Origin: Parabacteroides timonensis
Lineage (GTDB): Bacteria; Bacteroidota; Bacteroidia; Bacteroidales; Tannerellaceae
NCBI RefSeq assembly: GCF_900128505.1
Contig: NZ_LT669940.1
Location: 1,088,883 to 1,152,882 of the forward strand
Length of the DNA stretch: 64,000 bases
Direction of reading: 5' to 3'
Shown here: one piece after another, positions 24,870 through 34,972 of the stretch
Layout of the letters: each line of letters opens with the position of its first letter
Position numbering within the stretch: the stretch's first letter is position 1
The notes under the pieces: model-generated
Told to the model about the DNA's origin: nothing
Database searches by the model: none
What the model saw: only the letters and a program-made list of their open reading frames with translations
Made by a program: the position numbers and the translations under genes

Positions 24870-27800
24870 ATGAAAATAAATCCTTTGTTACCGCATTTCT
24901 TATGTCTAAAAAATCACCAAAAGGCATTCAGAATTATGAAACTATCCTTTTTTATCCTGTTTGTTTTTGTGTGCCAGTTATTTGCATTGAATACTGATGC
25001 ACAGACTGTTGTTGTCGAATTGAAATCGAATAAACTTTCAATTGAAGAATTGTTTAAGGAAATAGAAAGACAGACTGACTATCTCGTCATATATAGTACG
25101 AGTGGTGTCCGTTCAAACTTCGATTTGTCATTAACTAAGAAGAAAGCCAAAGTCTCCGAGTATTTGGATGAAGCATTGAGAGGACATGGCTTGAAATATG
25201 AGTTTGTCAATAATTATATCATATTGTCGAAAACAGAAGAGGCTGTTGTCCAACAAAATAGAATTAAGATCGAAGGGACTGTTTATGATCCGGCCGGAGA
25301 ACCCATCATCGGTGCTAATGTCGTTGAAAAAGGGACAATGAATGGTATTATCACGGATATAGACGGAAAGTTTTTTCTGGATGTCGTTTCTGGTACAACT
25401 TTGGTTGTCTCTTATATAGGATATAAAACGGAAGAAGTGGCAGTCGGTAATAAACGTAACCTGTCGATAACCCTGAAAGAAGATTCGGAGACATTGGAAG
25501 AAGTGGTGGTTGTCGGTTATGGAACGCAAAAGAAAGTAAACCTGACAGGAGCTGTTTCGCAGGTAACTTCCAAGGTATTGGAAAATCGTCCGATAACGAA
25601 TCTGGGACAAGGACTTCAAGGGGTGGTTCCGAACCTGAATGTTTCTTTTAACGGAGGCGATCCCAATGCTGAAGTAAGTATGAATATTCGCGGCCTGGCT
25701 TCTATCAGCGGGGAAGGTAGTTCTCCTTTAGTGATGGTAGATGGCGTTCAGATGAATATGAATATGGTCAATCCGGAAGATGTGGAAAGCGTATCGGTTT
25801 TGAAAGATGCTTCTTCTTCGGCTATTTATGGTGCCCGGGGTGCTTTCGGCGTGATTCTGATCACAACGAAAAAGGGAAAAACGGATCGTAAGCCAGTGAT
25901 TGAATATTCCGGAAGTATCCAGTTGAATACACATACTTATTTACCGGATATGTTGAGTGCTCCCGATTATATGGATGCCATGAATGAATCTTCGTTCAAT
26001 AATACGGGTAAAGACAAATATTCGGCTGAACAGGTACAGTGGGTGAAAGATTATTATAATGACCCGGTTAATAATCCGGTTTACCATATGATGGAGAATG
26101 GAAAAATTTTCTGGAACTCAAATAATAACAACTATAAACAGATGCTTCAGAAATGGGCTCCCACCCATAAACATACGGTAAACATCAGTGGAGGTAGCAA
26201 AGCTATCCGTTTCTATGCTTCAGCAGGTTATATGAACCAGGAAGGGATGTTTAAGGATGCGACCGATATATTTAAGAGGTATAATTTCCTGAGCAATATC
26301 TCTGCGGATCTGACTCCTAATTTTCGTGTAGGCTTTAAAGCGTCTTATACACATACGGTATATGATGCACCTCATGCTTACTCGACGAAGGGTACTAATT
26401 GGTGGGAACAGATGACACGCGGTGAACCGCAGATATTATTCCCTGTCACAACACCTGAAGACAGCCCTGTCGGCGGTGGTATTCCAACGGAGCATTTTTA
26501 TAATTTCCTGACAAGCGGTTCAAGAAATGTGACAAACAATGACTTGACCCTTTTGATGGGTAATGCAGAATGGGATGTGGTAAAAGGCTTGAAGATTAAA
26601 GGTGACTTTAGTTATAGAGCTACCAATGACAGACAAAAAGATGTACAAAAGGAATTTGATTATATCCGCGATTCCTGGACTACACAGAATAGTGCGACCT
26701 TCCCTTCCTCTATCCTCGCTCAGAATGCACGAAGTAACTATTTCGCTGCGAACCTATACGGGGAATATATGACTTCGATCAACGATAAACACAATATTAC
26801 AGTATTGGCAGGTTTTAATCAGGAATGGGAAACTTATCGGGAAGATTATACCAAACAAGAAGAACTGGTGTCGAGTGATATTCCATCGATCAGCCTGGGT
26901 ACAGGGAAAGTAACGACAAAAGACAAGGAGTACAGTTGGGCGATTCGTGGTATGTTTATGCGTCTGAAATATGACTATATGAATAAGTATTTGTTTGAAA
27001 TGAATGGTCGCTACGATGGTACATCTAAGTTCCCGCATAATTCCCGTTATGGTTTCTTCCCTTCGTTCTCTGTTGGATGGCGTATTTCTTCAGAATCTTT
27101 TATGGAATCTACACATTCCTGGCTGAACGATTTAAAGGTTAGAGTTAATTACGGTAGTTTGGGGAATCAGAATGTCAAAGGTTATTATCCTTATATTTCC
27201 ACGTTCGAAGTAACGCAGCAGACTCCTTTTATCATTAATGGCTCTTTGCCTATTTCCGTTGCTGCTCCCGGAATGGTTTCTCCGGATCTGACATGGGAAA
27301 CTGTGAAGTCTTTAAATCTGGGTATTGATGTAACAGTGTTGAATCGTTTAAGTGCAAGCTTCGACTGGTTTAACAGGAAAACTACAAATATGCTGACTGA
27401 AGGAGATAAGCTTCCGTCTATTTTAGGTACAGATGTTCCAAGACGTAATAATGCAGATATGAAGACTGCCGGTTGGGAGCTTTCTGTCAATTGGAGGGAT
27501 CAGTTGGCTAACGGTTTTTCTTATGATTTAGGTTTGATTCTGTCTGACTATCAGAGTGAAATTACCAAGTTTGATAATAATCCAAGCAAGTTATATGATA
27601 ATTATTATGTAGGAAAAAAGATTGGAGAGATCTGGGGATATGAAACCGTCGGAATCTTCCAGTCGAAAGACGAAGTGGCGACGGCTGCCAATCAGAGTAA
27701 ATTAGGTAATGGCGATAAATGGGGACCTGGTGATACACACTATGCAGATTTGAATGGTGACAAAATAATAGATTGGGGTGATAAAACAGTAGATAACCCA

Positions 27801-28349
27801 GGCGATACGAAGGTAATTGGAAATACGACACCGCGTTATCAGTTCGGTATAACAGCCAATCTGGGATGGAAAGGTTTCGATTGTAATATCTTTATTCAAG
27901 GTATTGGTAAACGCGATTTCTTCCCGATCGGTAGTTATTTCTGGGGACATATTAATAATGGGAATGCTGTCGGTACCTATGAAGTGTATAAAAATGCCTG
28001 GAGAGAAGATAATCCGGGAGCATTCTATCCTATGTGGAAAGCTTCTTCAATGAGTTATAATGTAAGAACACAGACTCGTTATTTACAAAGCGGAGCTTAT
28101 GCACGGTTGAAAAACTTTACGGTTGGATATACGATACCAGCTGAGATCACCCAGAAAGTCAGATTGAACAAAGTTCGTGTTTACTTTTCCGGTCAGAACT
28201 TATTCGAGATTACCAATATGCGAGGTAAATTCGATCCTGAGCTTATCGGAAATGTGGATGATGAAAAATCAAAGTCAAATGTAGGCAAAGTGGGTGAATT
28301 TTATCCGTTGCAGCGTTCAATTTTATTCGGTTTACAATTATCATTATAA
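24870..28349 (+). CDS. SusC-family TonB-linked outer-membrane transporter with STN signalling domain (PUL2)
   Basis: A 1159-residue transporter. The long N-terminal extension (MKINPLLPHFLCLKNHQKAF) before the hydrophobic core is usual for STN-type SusC proteins. The ATG at 24870 also overlaps the antisense -7 element just as in PUL1, which supports this start. The order is STN domain (VVVELKSNKLSIEELFKEIERQ to YIILSKT), a carboxypeptidase-like domain (IEGTVYDPAGEPIIGANVVE), plug (EEVVVVGYGTQKKVNLTGAV, then LVMVDGVQ), and a barrel that ends QRSILFGLQLSL. It imports glycan and signals to FecR. Its susD partner follows after 10 bases. Confidence 0.95.
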   Translation: MKINPLLPHFLCLKNHQKAFRIMKLSFFILFVFVCQLFALNTDAQTVVVELKSNKLSIEELFKEIERQTDYLVIYSTSGVRSNFDLSLTKKKAKVSEYLDEALRGHGLKYEFVNNYIILSKTEEAVVQQNRIKIEGTVYDPAGEPIIGANVVEKGTMNGIITDIDGKFFLDVVSGTTLVVSYIGYKTEEVAVGNKRNLSITLKEDSETLEEVVVVGYGTQKKVNLTGAVSQVTSKVLENRPITNLGQGLQGVVPNLNVSFNGGDPNAEVSMNIRGLASISGEGSSPLVMVDGVQMNMNMVNPEDVESVSVLKDASSSAIYGARGAFGVILITTKKGKTDRKPVIEYSGSIQLNTHTYLPDMLSAPDYMDAMNESSFNNTGKDKYSAEQVQWVKDYYNDPVNNPVYHMMENGKIFWNSNNNNYKQMLQKWAPTHKHTVNISGGSKAIRFYASAGYMNQEGMFKDATDIFKRYNFLSNISADLTPNFRVGFKASYTHTVYDAPHAYSTKGTNWWEQMTRGEPQILFPVTTPEDSPVGGGIPTEHFYNFLTSGSRNVTNNDLTLLMGNAEWDVVKGLKIKGDFSYRATNDRQKDVQKEFDYIRDSWTTQNSATFPSSILAQNARSNYFAANLYGEYMTSINDKHNITVLAGFNQEWETYREDYTKQEELVSSDIPSISLGTGKVTTKDKEYSWAIRGMFMRLKYDYMNKYLFEMNGRYDGTSKFPHNSRYGFFPSFSVGWRISSESFMESTHSWLNDLKVRVNYGSLGNQNVKGYYPYISTFEVTQQTPFIINGSLPISVAAPGMVSPDLTWETVKSLNLGIDVTVLNRLSASFDWFNRKTTNMLTEGDKLPSILGTDVPRRNNADMKTAGWELSVNWRDQLANGFSYDLGLILSDYQSEITKFDNNPSKLYDNYYVGKKIGEIWGYETVGIFQSKDEVATAANQSKLGNGDKWGPGDTHYADLNGDKIIDWGDKTVDNPGDTKVIGNTTPRYQFGITANLGWKGFDCNIFIQGIGKRDFFPIGSYFWGHINNGNAVGTYEVYKNAWREDNPGAFYPMWKASSMSYNVRTQTRYLQSGAYARLKNFTVGYTIPAEITQKVRLNKVRVYFSGQNLFEITNMRGKFDPELIGNVDDEKSKSNVGKVGEFYPLQRSILFGLQLSL

Positions 28350-28359
28350 TTAGAGCAAT

Positions 28360-30066
28360 ATGAAATCAATTAAAATATTACTTACAGGTAGCATCATGTT
28401 GGCAACGTTGGTTGCCTGTAATGATGATTTTATGGATCGTTTTCCGACAACAGATATCAGTGATCAGAATTTCTGGCATTCGACCAGAGATATGGAGTTA
28501 TATTGTAATGGTTTATATACTTTCATTAAAGGACACGGAACCGGTCACGATAGAAGCCCGATGTTATCCGGTGATAACCAGAGCGATAATATGGCCCCTC
28601 AGGATTATAACAAGGTGGCTGCCGGCGAACATATAATACCGGAAAGTTCTAATACCGACGAATGGAATTGGACTTTTATCCGGAAGTGTAATTATTTCCT
28701 GGCCCGTTATCAGCAGGCGGAGATCAGTCAGGAGGAAAAAGATGCGTATGCTGCTGAAGTATATTTCTTTAAAGCCTGGGATTATTTTGAGAAGGTGAAA
28801 CGATATGGAGATGTACCCTGGTTGACGAAAGACCTTACAACAGAATCGGAGGAACTTTTTGGGTCAAGGGATTCACGTGTTGAAGTGATGGATTCTGTGT
28901 TAGCTTGCATCGATTGGGCTATTGAAAAGCTGCCGGCTAAAAAGAGTGCTGTTTCCGGCCGTATCAACAGGGATGTAGCACTGATATTAAAGGCGAGAAT
29001 CTGTCTGCATGAAGGAACGTTCCGTAAATATCATCAGATTGATAATTCGGAAAAGTTCTTGAAAGAGGCTGTAAACACAAGTCAGACTTTAATGAAAGAA
29101 GGTCATTACCAGATTTATAACACAAATAATCCGGAGTCTGATTACCGTACGCTTTTCTGTTCTCTGGATTTGAAGGATAATCAGGAAATGATTTATTATA
29201 AAGTCTATGAAGAAGGATTGTTAGGTAACAGGACAAGTAATCTTTTGGAAGGTGGAGAATCAACTTTAGGATTTAGTGTGACAAAATCTTTAATTGATGC
29301 TTATCTTTGTGAATGTGGAAAACCGATATCTCTTTGTAAAGAACATTTCCTGGGGCATGATAGTATTCAGGCTGAAATGTTACATCGTGACCCGCGTTTG
29401 TGTCAGACGATCTGTTATCCGGGAAAAGATTTGCAACGGGATACGAAGAAACCGGCTATTCCGGGATCAAATATTTCTACAGCAAATATTCCGACCGGTT
29501 ACCAGATTATCAAATATTGGGTAGATGATCCGGCAGAATATTTACGTTATCAGAACGGTATTCTGGATGCTCCTGTATTCCGTTATGCGGAAGCCTTATT
29601 GGTTTATGCGGAAGCGAAGGCGGAATTGGGTGAGTGTACACAGTCTGATTTGGACTTGTCTGTTAATTTGTTGCGTAAACGTGCCGGTATGCCGGATATG
29701 AAAATCGATCAGCTGGTGAAAGACCCGATGTCTGATTTCCCGTCTTTACCGGTATTGATAGACGAGATCAGAAGGGAAAGACGTGTGGAGTTTGCTCTGG
29801 AGAATATGCGGTATGATGATTTGATGAGATGGAAAGCGGGTAAGCTGATGGAAAAAACGGTTCGGGGAATGAAGTTTGTTCAGTCTCAGTATCCGACAGT
29901 CGTTATCGGTAAACATATCGATGTGGATAAAGAAGGTTTTATTCTGCCGTATTGGAATATTTTACCGAACGGACGTAAGTTCGATGAATCGAAACATTAT
30001 TATTTCCCGCTTCCGACAGAAGAGCTGGTTATTAATAAAAACTTAAAACAAAATCCAGGTTGGTAA
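28360..30066 (+). CDS. SusD/RagB-family glycan-binding lipoprotein (PUL2)
   Basis: A 568-residue lipoprotein with signal TGSIMLATLVAC (Cys20), followed by NDDFMDRFPTTDISDQNFW, which is typical of SusD. Landmarks are AEVYFFKAWDYFEKVKRYGDVPWL, RINRDVALILKARICLHEGT, PVFRYAEALLVYAEAKAEL, and EIRRERRVEFALENMRYDDLMRW, ending YYFPLPTEELVINKNLKQNPGW. It works with the SusC at 24870 and is followed after 6 bases by the sulfatase, so all three are one operon. Confidence 0.95.
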   Translation: MKSIKILLTGSIMLATLVACNDDFMDRFPTTDISDQNFWHSTRDMELYCNGLYTFIKGHGTGHDRSPMLSGDNQSDNMAPQDYNKVAAGEHIIPESSNTDEWNWTFIRKCNYFLARYQQAEISQEEKDAYAAEVYFFKAWDYFEKVKRYGDVPWLTKDLTTESEELFGSRDSRVEVMDSVLACIDWAIEKLPAKKSAVSGRINRDVALILKARICLHEGTFRKYHQIDNSEKFLKEAVNTSQTLMKEGHYQIYNTNNPESDYRTLFCSLDLKDNQEMIYYKVYEEGLLGNRTSNLLEGGESTLGFSVTKSLIDAYLCECGKPISLCKEHFLGHDSIQAEMLHRDPRLCQTICYPGKDLQRDTKKPAIPGSNISTANIPTGYQIIKYWVDDPAEYLRYQNGILDAPVFRYAEALLVYAEAKAELGECTQSDLDLSVNLLRKRAGMPDMKIDQLVKDPMSDFPSLPVLIDEIRRERRVEFALENMRYDDLMRWKAGKLMEKTVRGMKFVQSQYPTVVIGKHIDVDKEGFILPYWNILPNGRKFDESKHYYFPLPTEELVINKNLKQNPGW

Positions 30067-30072
30067 TCGATT

Positions 30073-31524
30073 ATGAGAAAGATTTTTTATTCTGTAGCGG
30101 CCTTGGCTACATTGAGTTGTTCGGTAGGAGCAAAGGAGAAAGAGGCTAAGAATGTATTGTTTATTTTGGTTGACGATATGCAGAAAACCTGCATTCATGC
30201 CTATGGTAATAACCAGGTCGTATCCCCTAATATTGACAGGATCGTCGATCAGGGTATTTCTTTTATGCATACCTACACGAATGGTTCTTTGGGAGGTGCT
30301 TTGTCGATGCCGAGCCGTGCCATGATCATGACGGGGAGAGGTGTCTATGAGGTAAGTGGAGACGGCGCGGTGATTCCGGAACAACAAGTTACCTTGCCGG
30401 AATTGTTGCGGTCTAACGGTTATGAAACGTTTGCCACAGGGAAATGGCATGCAGATCCCTTGTCGTTTAACCGCTCATTTGCCAAGGCGGAAAATATTTT
30501 CTTCGGAGGAATGCATTCGTATGCAACAGACGGACATGTATCTCCCCGTCTGAACCATTATGATCCGGAGGGCAAATATGAAAAGACTTTTATCGGGGAT
30601 AAGTTCTCATCAGAGATGTTTGCCGATGCGGCCGTCGATTATCTGAATAAAAGAAGTAAGAATGATAAACCGTTCTTTGCCTTTGTTGCTTTTACTTCTC
30701 CGCACGATCCACGTATGAAGCATCCAGAATACGGACATCACTATAATCCGGAAGAGATGGAACTGCCTGTTAATTTCCTGCCGCAGCATCCGTTTGACAA
30801 CGGAGAGTTGAAGATCCGTGATGAGGTATTGTTACCCTTCCCGAGAACAGAGGCTATGATGAAAAAAGATTTGGCTGATTATTATGGAATGATCAGTGAA
30901 GTCGATACGCAGATCGGACGTATTATGAAAACCTTGAAGGAGAAAGGGGAGTTGGATAATACCATCATTGTTTTTGCTTCAGATAACGGTTTAGCAGTAG
31001 GACGTCACGGACTTCTTGGCAAGCAGAATTTGTATGAACACAGTGTCTGTGTACCGATGGCTATGGTTATTCCCGGCATGGAACAAGGTACCCGGAAAGA
31101 TGTGGATTGTTACCTGTATGATATCTATCCGACCCTTTGTGATCTTCTGAATATTAAGCCGGCAGAATCTGTTACAGGGAAATCGTTGGCTCCGGTATTG
31201 AAAGGGGCGGAAAAGCACAGGGATCAATTATTCCTGGCTTACAACAGCTTCCAGAGAGCTTTGGTGAAAGATGGTTGGAAATACATTATTTATAATGTGG
31301 ATGGTGCCATTACGGAACAGTTGTTCAATCTGCAGACAGACCCAGATGAAATGGTGAATCTGGCTTCTGATGCAAAATACGATTTCAAAAAACAAGCTTA
31401 TAAGCGTATTTTGAAAGAAGAGATGAAAAAGAACAATGATTTCTGTAATTTGGATTTACATTACTGGATGGGAAGACCGGGAAAGATGTCCTGGGATGAA
31501 GCTTCTAAATTGTATGTTTATTGA
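30073..31524 (+). CDS. Ser-type sulfatase (PUL2)
   Basis: A 483-residue secreted sulfatase with a signal peptide (about residues 1-20). The metal site begins LVDDM (Asp34, Asp35). The signature GALSMPSRAMIMTGR contains Ser78 in the S-x-P-S-R context, so this is the Ser-type, whose Ser is converted to formylglycine by an anaerobic sulfatase-maturating enzyme; no such gene is in the window. It then reads TGKWHADP, FTSPHDPR, TIIVFASDNGLAVGRHGLLGKQN. It lies directly after SusD, and points to a sulfated host glycan (mucin or glycosaminoglycan) as the PUL2 substrate. It is the last gene before a strong terminator. Confidence 0.93.
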   Translation: MRKIFYSVAALATLSCSVGAKEKEAKNVLFILVDDMQKTCIHAYGNNQVVSPNIDRIVDQGISFMHTYTNGSLGGALSMPSRAMIMTGRGVYEVSGDGAVIPEQQVTLPELLRSNGYETFATGKWHADPLSFNRSFAKAENIFFGGMHSYATDGHVSPRLNHYDPEGKYEKTFIGDKFSSEMFADAAVDYLNKRSKNDKPFFAFVAFTSPHDPRMKHPEYGHHYNPEEMELPVNFLPQHPFDNGELKIRDEVLLPFPRTEAMMKKDLADYYGMISEVDTQIGRIMKTLKEKGELDNTIIVFASDNGLAVGRHGLLGKQNLYEHSVCVPMAMVIPGMEQGTRKDVDCYLYDIYPTLCDLLNIKPAESVTGKSLAPVLKGAEKHRDQLFLAYNSFQRALVKDGWKYIIYNVDGAITEQLFNLQTDPDEMVNLASDAKYDFKKQAYKRILKEEMKKNNDFCNLDLHYWMGRPGKMSWDEASKLYVY

Positions 31525-31554
31525 TCTGATCTGACATCAATTTCATATTTGGAG

Positions 31555-31613
31555 AACCGTATGTTTTCTTTAGCGCAATTTTATATTGTCGAAAAAGAAA
31601 GCGTACGGTTTTT
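31555..31613 (+). terminator. Terminator after the PUL2 sulfatase
   Basis: AACCGTA (31555-31561) pairs with TACGGTT (31604-31610), and TTTCTTT (31565-31571) with AAAGAAA (31594-31600). Two 7 bp helices stack, with T residues following. A second small hairpin, CCGCATA/TATGCGG, follows at 31614-31629. Confidence 0.7.
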
Positions 31614-31648
31614 CCGCATACCTATGCGGCTTTATGGAGATAATCATG

Positions 31649-31656
31649 TATATTTG
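31649..31656 (+). promoter_or_regulatory. Candidate -7 element of ftsK
   Basis: TATATTTG matches TAnnTTTG, 56 bases before the ftsK ATG. The -33 box is not clear. Confidence 0.45.
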
Positions 31657-31711
31657 CAAGTTATAAAAGATATCTCGGACATATTTCGGATATCATTTAA
31701 CGAGGATTTAT

Positions 31712-34234
31712 ATGGCAAAGAAAGCAACTACAACAAAACAAAATAGTAACAACGAACCTGGTAAGTTTGCCCTGATGAAGATGTTCTTCACCAACGAACG
31801 TACCCGTTTTATTACCGGGCTGGTAATAGCAATTATTACCATTTATATCGGATTATCCTTGATCTCTTTCTTCTTTACGGGAGGAGCCGATCAAAGTAAG
31901 ATCGAGAATGTCCCGTTATCGGATCTGCTGACGAACAGAGGTTCGGTTGAGAACTGGACGGGTGTGCGCGGAGCTGTCCTGGCAGACCTGTTGATGAACC
32001 GCTGGTTTGGTATCTCTTCGTTTATGATCCTGTTTTTCCTCGGTTCGGTCGGGGCGAAGCTGATGAATCTGCGTAGGGTGTCGTTGTTGAAACGTTTCCT
32101 ATTCTGTGCGGCTATGCTAGTTTGGGGATCGCTGTTCTTTGCTTTCGTTTTTATCAGCGGATATGAAGATACTTTTATTTATCTGGGAGGACAACACGGA
32201 TATTACCTGTCTGAAATGATGATCACCAATATCGGTATCCCCGGAACCATTCTGTTATTGGCCGGTATTTTTCTGATCATTGCCATATTCAGCAGTAAGA
32301 AAACGATACCGTTCCTGCAAAGCCTGCTTTCTTTCGGTTGGTTGAAGAACCGCCTGAAAAGAGAGAAGAAAGAAGATACAGAAGACGATACGACTTCGGA
32401 AGATGATACCGCATCCGAACATCTTATTGCCGACCAGCCGGACGAACGACCGGAAACGGATGATTTTGTTTTTGATACGGCAAAAGAAATGGAGTCTGCC
32501 GATGAGGTGGAAAGCTATCGTAAGCCTGAACCGCGTACTGAAACTTATTCGAATATCTCCAATGATGATACATTTGAAGTAACAGTCCCCCAGGAGGAAG
32601 AAGCGTATGATATTCCGGATGCAGGAAATCAACCCGATGATCCGGAAGACCTTCCGGGAGATCCTCGTTTTACAGTGGAAGTTCCCGCCGGCGACGATGA
32701 AGTATACGATGCTTCTTCATTGGGTGAATATGACCCGAAACTGGATCTGTCCGGTTTCCGCAATCCTCCGATCGAGTTACTGAAAAAATATGATGTAAGC
32801 GACCATCAGGTGGACATGGAGGAACAGATGGCTAACCAGAAACGTATCAAGCAGACATTGGAAAGCTTTGGTATCAGTATCTCCTCCATCAAGGCGACAG
32901 TGGGTCCGACCATCACCTTATACGAAGTAATCCCGGATACCGGTGTCCGTATTTCGAAGATCAAGAACCTGGAAGATGATATTGCCCTGAACCTGTCGGC
33001 TTTGGGTATCCGTATCATTGCCCCGATGCCGGGTAAAGGAACGATCGGTATCGAGGTGCCGAACAAAGACCCGCAGATCGTATCCATGCAGTCGGTGGTG
33101 GCTTCTCGTAAATTCCAGGAGTCCAAATATGACCTGCCGGTAGTATTGGGTAAGACAATTACCAATGAGATATTTATGTTCGACCTGTGTAAGATGCCTC
33201 ACTTATTGGTGGCTGGTGCTACCGGACAAGGTAAGTCGGTCGGTCTGAATGCGGTGATAACCTCTTTATTATATAGAAAGCATCCATCTGAACTGAAGTT
33301 TGTATTGGTCGACCCTAAGATGGTTGAGTTCGGTATCTATTCAGACCTGGAACGTCATTATCTAGCAAAATTGCCGGACGCAGACAAAGCTGTGATCACT
33401 GACTGTACGAAGGTTATTATGACGTTGAATTCCGTATGTAAAGAAATGGACGACCGTTATGAATTACTGATGAAAGCTCATGTGCGTAATATAAAGGAAT
33501 ATAATGCTAAATTTACCTCCCGTCACCTGAATCCGGAGAAAGGACATAAGTTCATGCCGTTTATCGTAGTGATTATCGACGAGTTCGGCGACCTGATTAT
33601 GCAGGCTGGTAAAGAGATCGAAACACCGATTGCCCGTATCGCACAGAAAGCACGTGCCGTCGGTATCCATATGATCATTGCCACACAGCGTCCGTCTACC
33701 AATATCATTACCGGTATCATCAAGGCGAACTTCCCGGCCCGTATGGCGTTCCGTGTGATGCAGATGGTCGACTCGCGTACAATCCTGGATGCACCCGGTG
33801 CCAACCAGTTGATCGGTCGTGGCGACTTGCTGTTCTCGCAGGGTGGGGAAACGAACCGTGTTCAATGTGCTTTTGTGGATACGCCTGAAGTAGAACAGAT
33901 CGTAAACTATATCTCCGGCCAGGTTGGTTATGCAACCGCCTTCCTGTTGCCTGAATATGTGGGAGAAGGTGGCGAAGATAAAGCGCCGGGCTCTGTCGAC
34001 CTGTCGGATCGCGATCCTTTGTTTGATGAAGCTGCCCGCCTGATCGTTATCCAGCAACAGGGTTCCACTTCTCTTATCCAGCGTAAGTTTGCGATCGGTT
34101 ACAACCGTGCCGGACGCCTGATGGACCAGTTGGAAGCGGCAGGAATCGTAGGGCCGTTTGAAGGAAGCAAAGCTCGTCAGGTGTTGATCCAGGACGAGTA
34201 TAATCTGGAACAGTTACTGAACTCTTTGAAATAA
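31712..34234 (+). CDS. ftsK: DNA translocase FtsK/SpoIIIE
   Basis: An 840-residue protein with four N-terminal membrane helices (about 32-55, 100-118, 128-150, 175-195), an acidic linker (about 215-340), the FtsK alpha/beta motor with Walker A GATGQGKS (about 502-509) and the Walker-B-type motif FIVVIIDEFGDLIM, and a winged-helix gamma domain at the C-terminus (STSLIQRKFAIGYNRAGRLMDQLEAAGIVGPFEGSKAR). It pumps chromosome ends through the division septum. It starts the housekeeping group ftsK - LolA-like - trxB, with the next gene 9 bases away. Confidence 0.95.
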   Translation: MAKKATTTKQNSNNEPGKFALMKMFFTNERTRFITGLVIAIITIYIGLSLISFFFTGGADQSKIENVPLSDLLTNRGSVENWTGVRGAVLADLLMNRWFGISSFMILFFLGSVGAKLMNLRRVSLLKRFLFCAAMLVWGSLFFAFVFISGYEDTFIYLGGQHGYYLSEMMITNIGIPGTILLLAGIFLIIAIFSSKKTIPFLQSLLSFGWLKNRLKREKKEDTEDDTTSEDDTASEHLIADQPDERPETDDFVFDTAKEMESADEVESYRKPEPRTETYSNISNDDTFEVTVPQEEEAYDIPDAGNQPDDPEDLPGDPRFTVEVPAGDDEVYDASSLGEYDPKLDLSGFRNPPIELLKKYDVSDHQVDMEEQMANQKRIKQTLESFGISISSIKATVGPTITLYEVIPDTGVRISKIKNLEDDIALNLSALGIRIIAPMPGKGTIGIEVPNKDPQIVSMQSVVASRKFQESKYDLPVVLGKTITNEIFMFDLCKMPHLLVAGATGQGKSVGLNAVITSLLYRKHPSELKFVLVDPKMVEFGIYSDLERHYLAKLPDADKAVITDCTKVIMTLNSVCKEMDDRYELLMKAHVRNIKEYNAKFTSRHLNPEKGHKFMPFIVVIIDEFGDLIMQAGKEIETPIARIAQKARAVGIHMIIATQRPSTNIITGIIKANFPARMAFRVMQMVDSRTILDAPGANQLIGRGDLLFSQGGETNRVQCAFVDTPEVEQIVNYISGQVGYATAFLLPEYVGEGGEDKAPGSVDLSDRDPLFDEAARLIVIQQQGSTSLIQRKFAIGYNRAGRLMDQLEAAGIVGPFEGSKARQVLIQDEYNLEQLLNSLK

Positions 34235-34243
34235 TCGTTATTT

Positions 34244-34918
34244 ATGGAAAGAGAAAGAAAGATAAAGATATGGCGTATTATCGCTATTTGGGGGTTGTTA
34301 TTATGTCTCCTTTTCGGTGTCAGAGTGATAAGCAGGGCACAAAATCCGGTGTCGATTCTCGATAAGGCAGCTTCTGCCTACGAAAATTCCAATGGTATCT
34401 CTGCTTCCTTTGCTTTGAATACCCGTTCCGATATGCAGAAAATGTCGGAAAGTTTCGAAGGGACGATCAATATGAGAGGGGATAAGTTTACCTTGGTCAC
34501 TCCGGATATGATTACCTGGTTTGATGGAAAGACGCAATGGAGCTACGTGGAACGTAACGACGAAGTGAATGTCAGTACCCCTTCCGGAGAAGAATTACAG
34601 TTTACCAATCCCGCCATTTTATTACGTGTATATAAGAAGGGTTTTACTCCTAAATATATCGGGGAAAGTACGGCTGCGAACGGAAAAGCGGCTTACGATA
34701 TAGAATTGACGCCAAAGAAGAAAGGAGATATCATCCGGGTGGAATTACAGATCGAAAAGTTCTCGAACTTCCCGGCTGCAATCAAAGTCGAAGCAAAAAA
34801 CGGCATTACCAATACGATCCATATTAGTAAACTGAAAACGGGTGTAAACCAACCGGACGACTTTTTTGTTTTTAAGGAAGGTGACTATCCGGATGCAGAG
34901 GTGATCGATCTCCGTTAA
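34244..34918 (+). CDS. LolA-like outer-membrane lipoprotein carrier protein
   Basis: A 224-residue protein with an N-terminal membrane-anchor or signal segment (IIAIWGLLLCLLFGVRVI). It then has a LolA-type beta-fold: LDKAASAYENSNGISASFAL, then FEGTINMRGDKFTLVTPDMITWFDGKTQWSYV, STPSGEELQFTNPAILLRVYKKGF, and IRVELQIEKFSNFPAAIKVEAK. LolA carries lipoproteins across the periplasm; in Bacteroidetes the gene is often next to ftsK. The location 9 bases after ftsK suggests co-transcription. LolA sequences diverge strongly, so the function is by family and context. Confidence 0.82.
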   Translation: MERERKIKIWRIIAIWGLLLCLLFGVRVISRAQNPVSILDKAASAYENSNGISASFALNTRSDMQKMSESFEGTINMRGDKFTLVTPDMITWFDGKTQWSYVERNDEVNVSTPSGEELQFTNPAILLRVYKKGFTPKYIGESTAANGKAAYDIELTPKKKGDIIRVELQIEKFSNFPAAIKVEAKNGITNTIHISKLKTGVNQPDDFFVFKEGDYPDAEVIDLR

Positions 34919-34972
34919 AAGACAGTAGAGTGATTCCTTAAATTAATTATCAATTATCAATAAATAAACGCT

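Noticed and set aside
31549..31746. Short open frame of 65 codons before ftsK
   Set aside because: It overlaps the ftsK start in another frame and lies across a terminator hairpin and a promoter element. No known motif is present.
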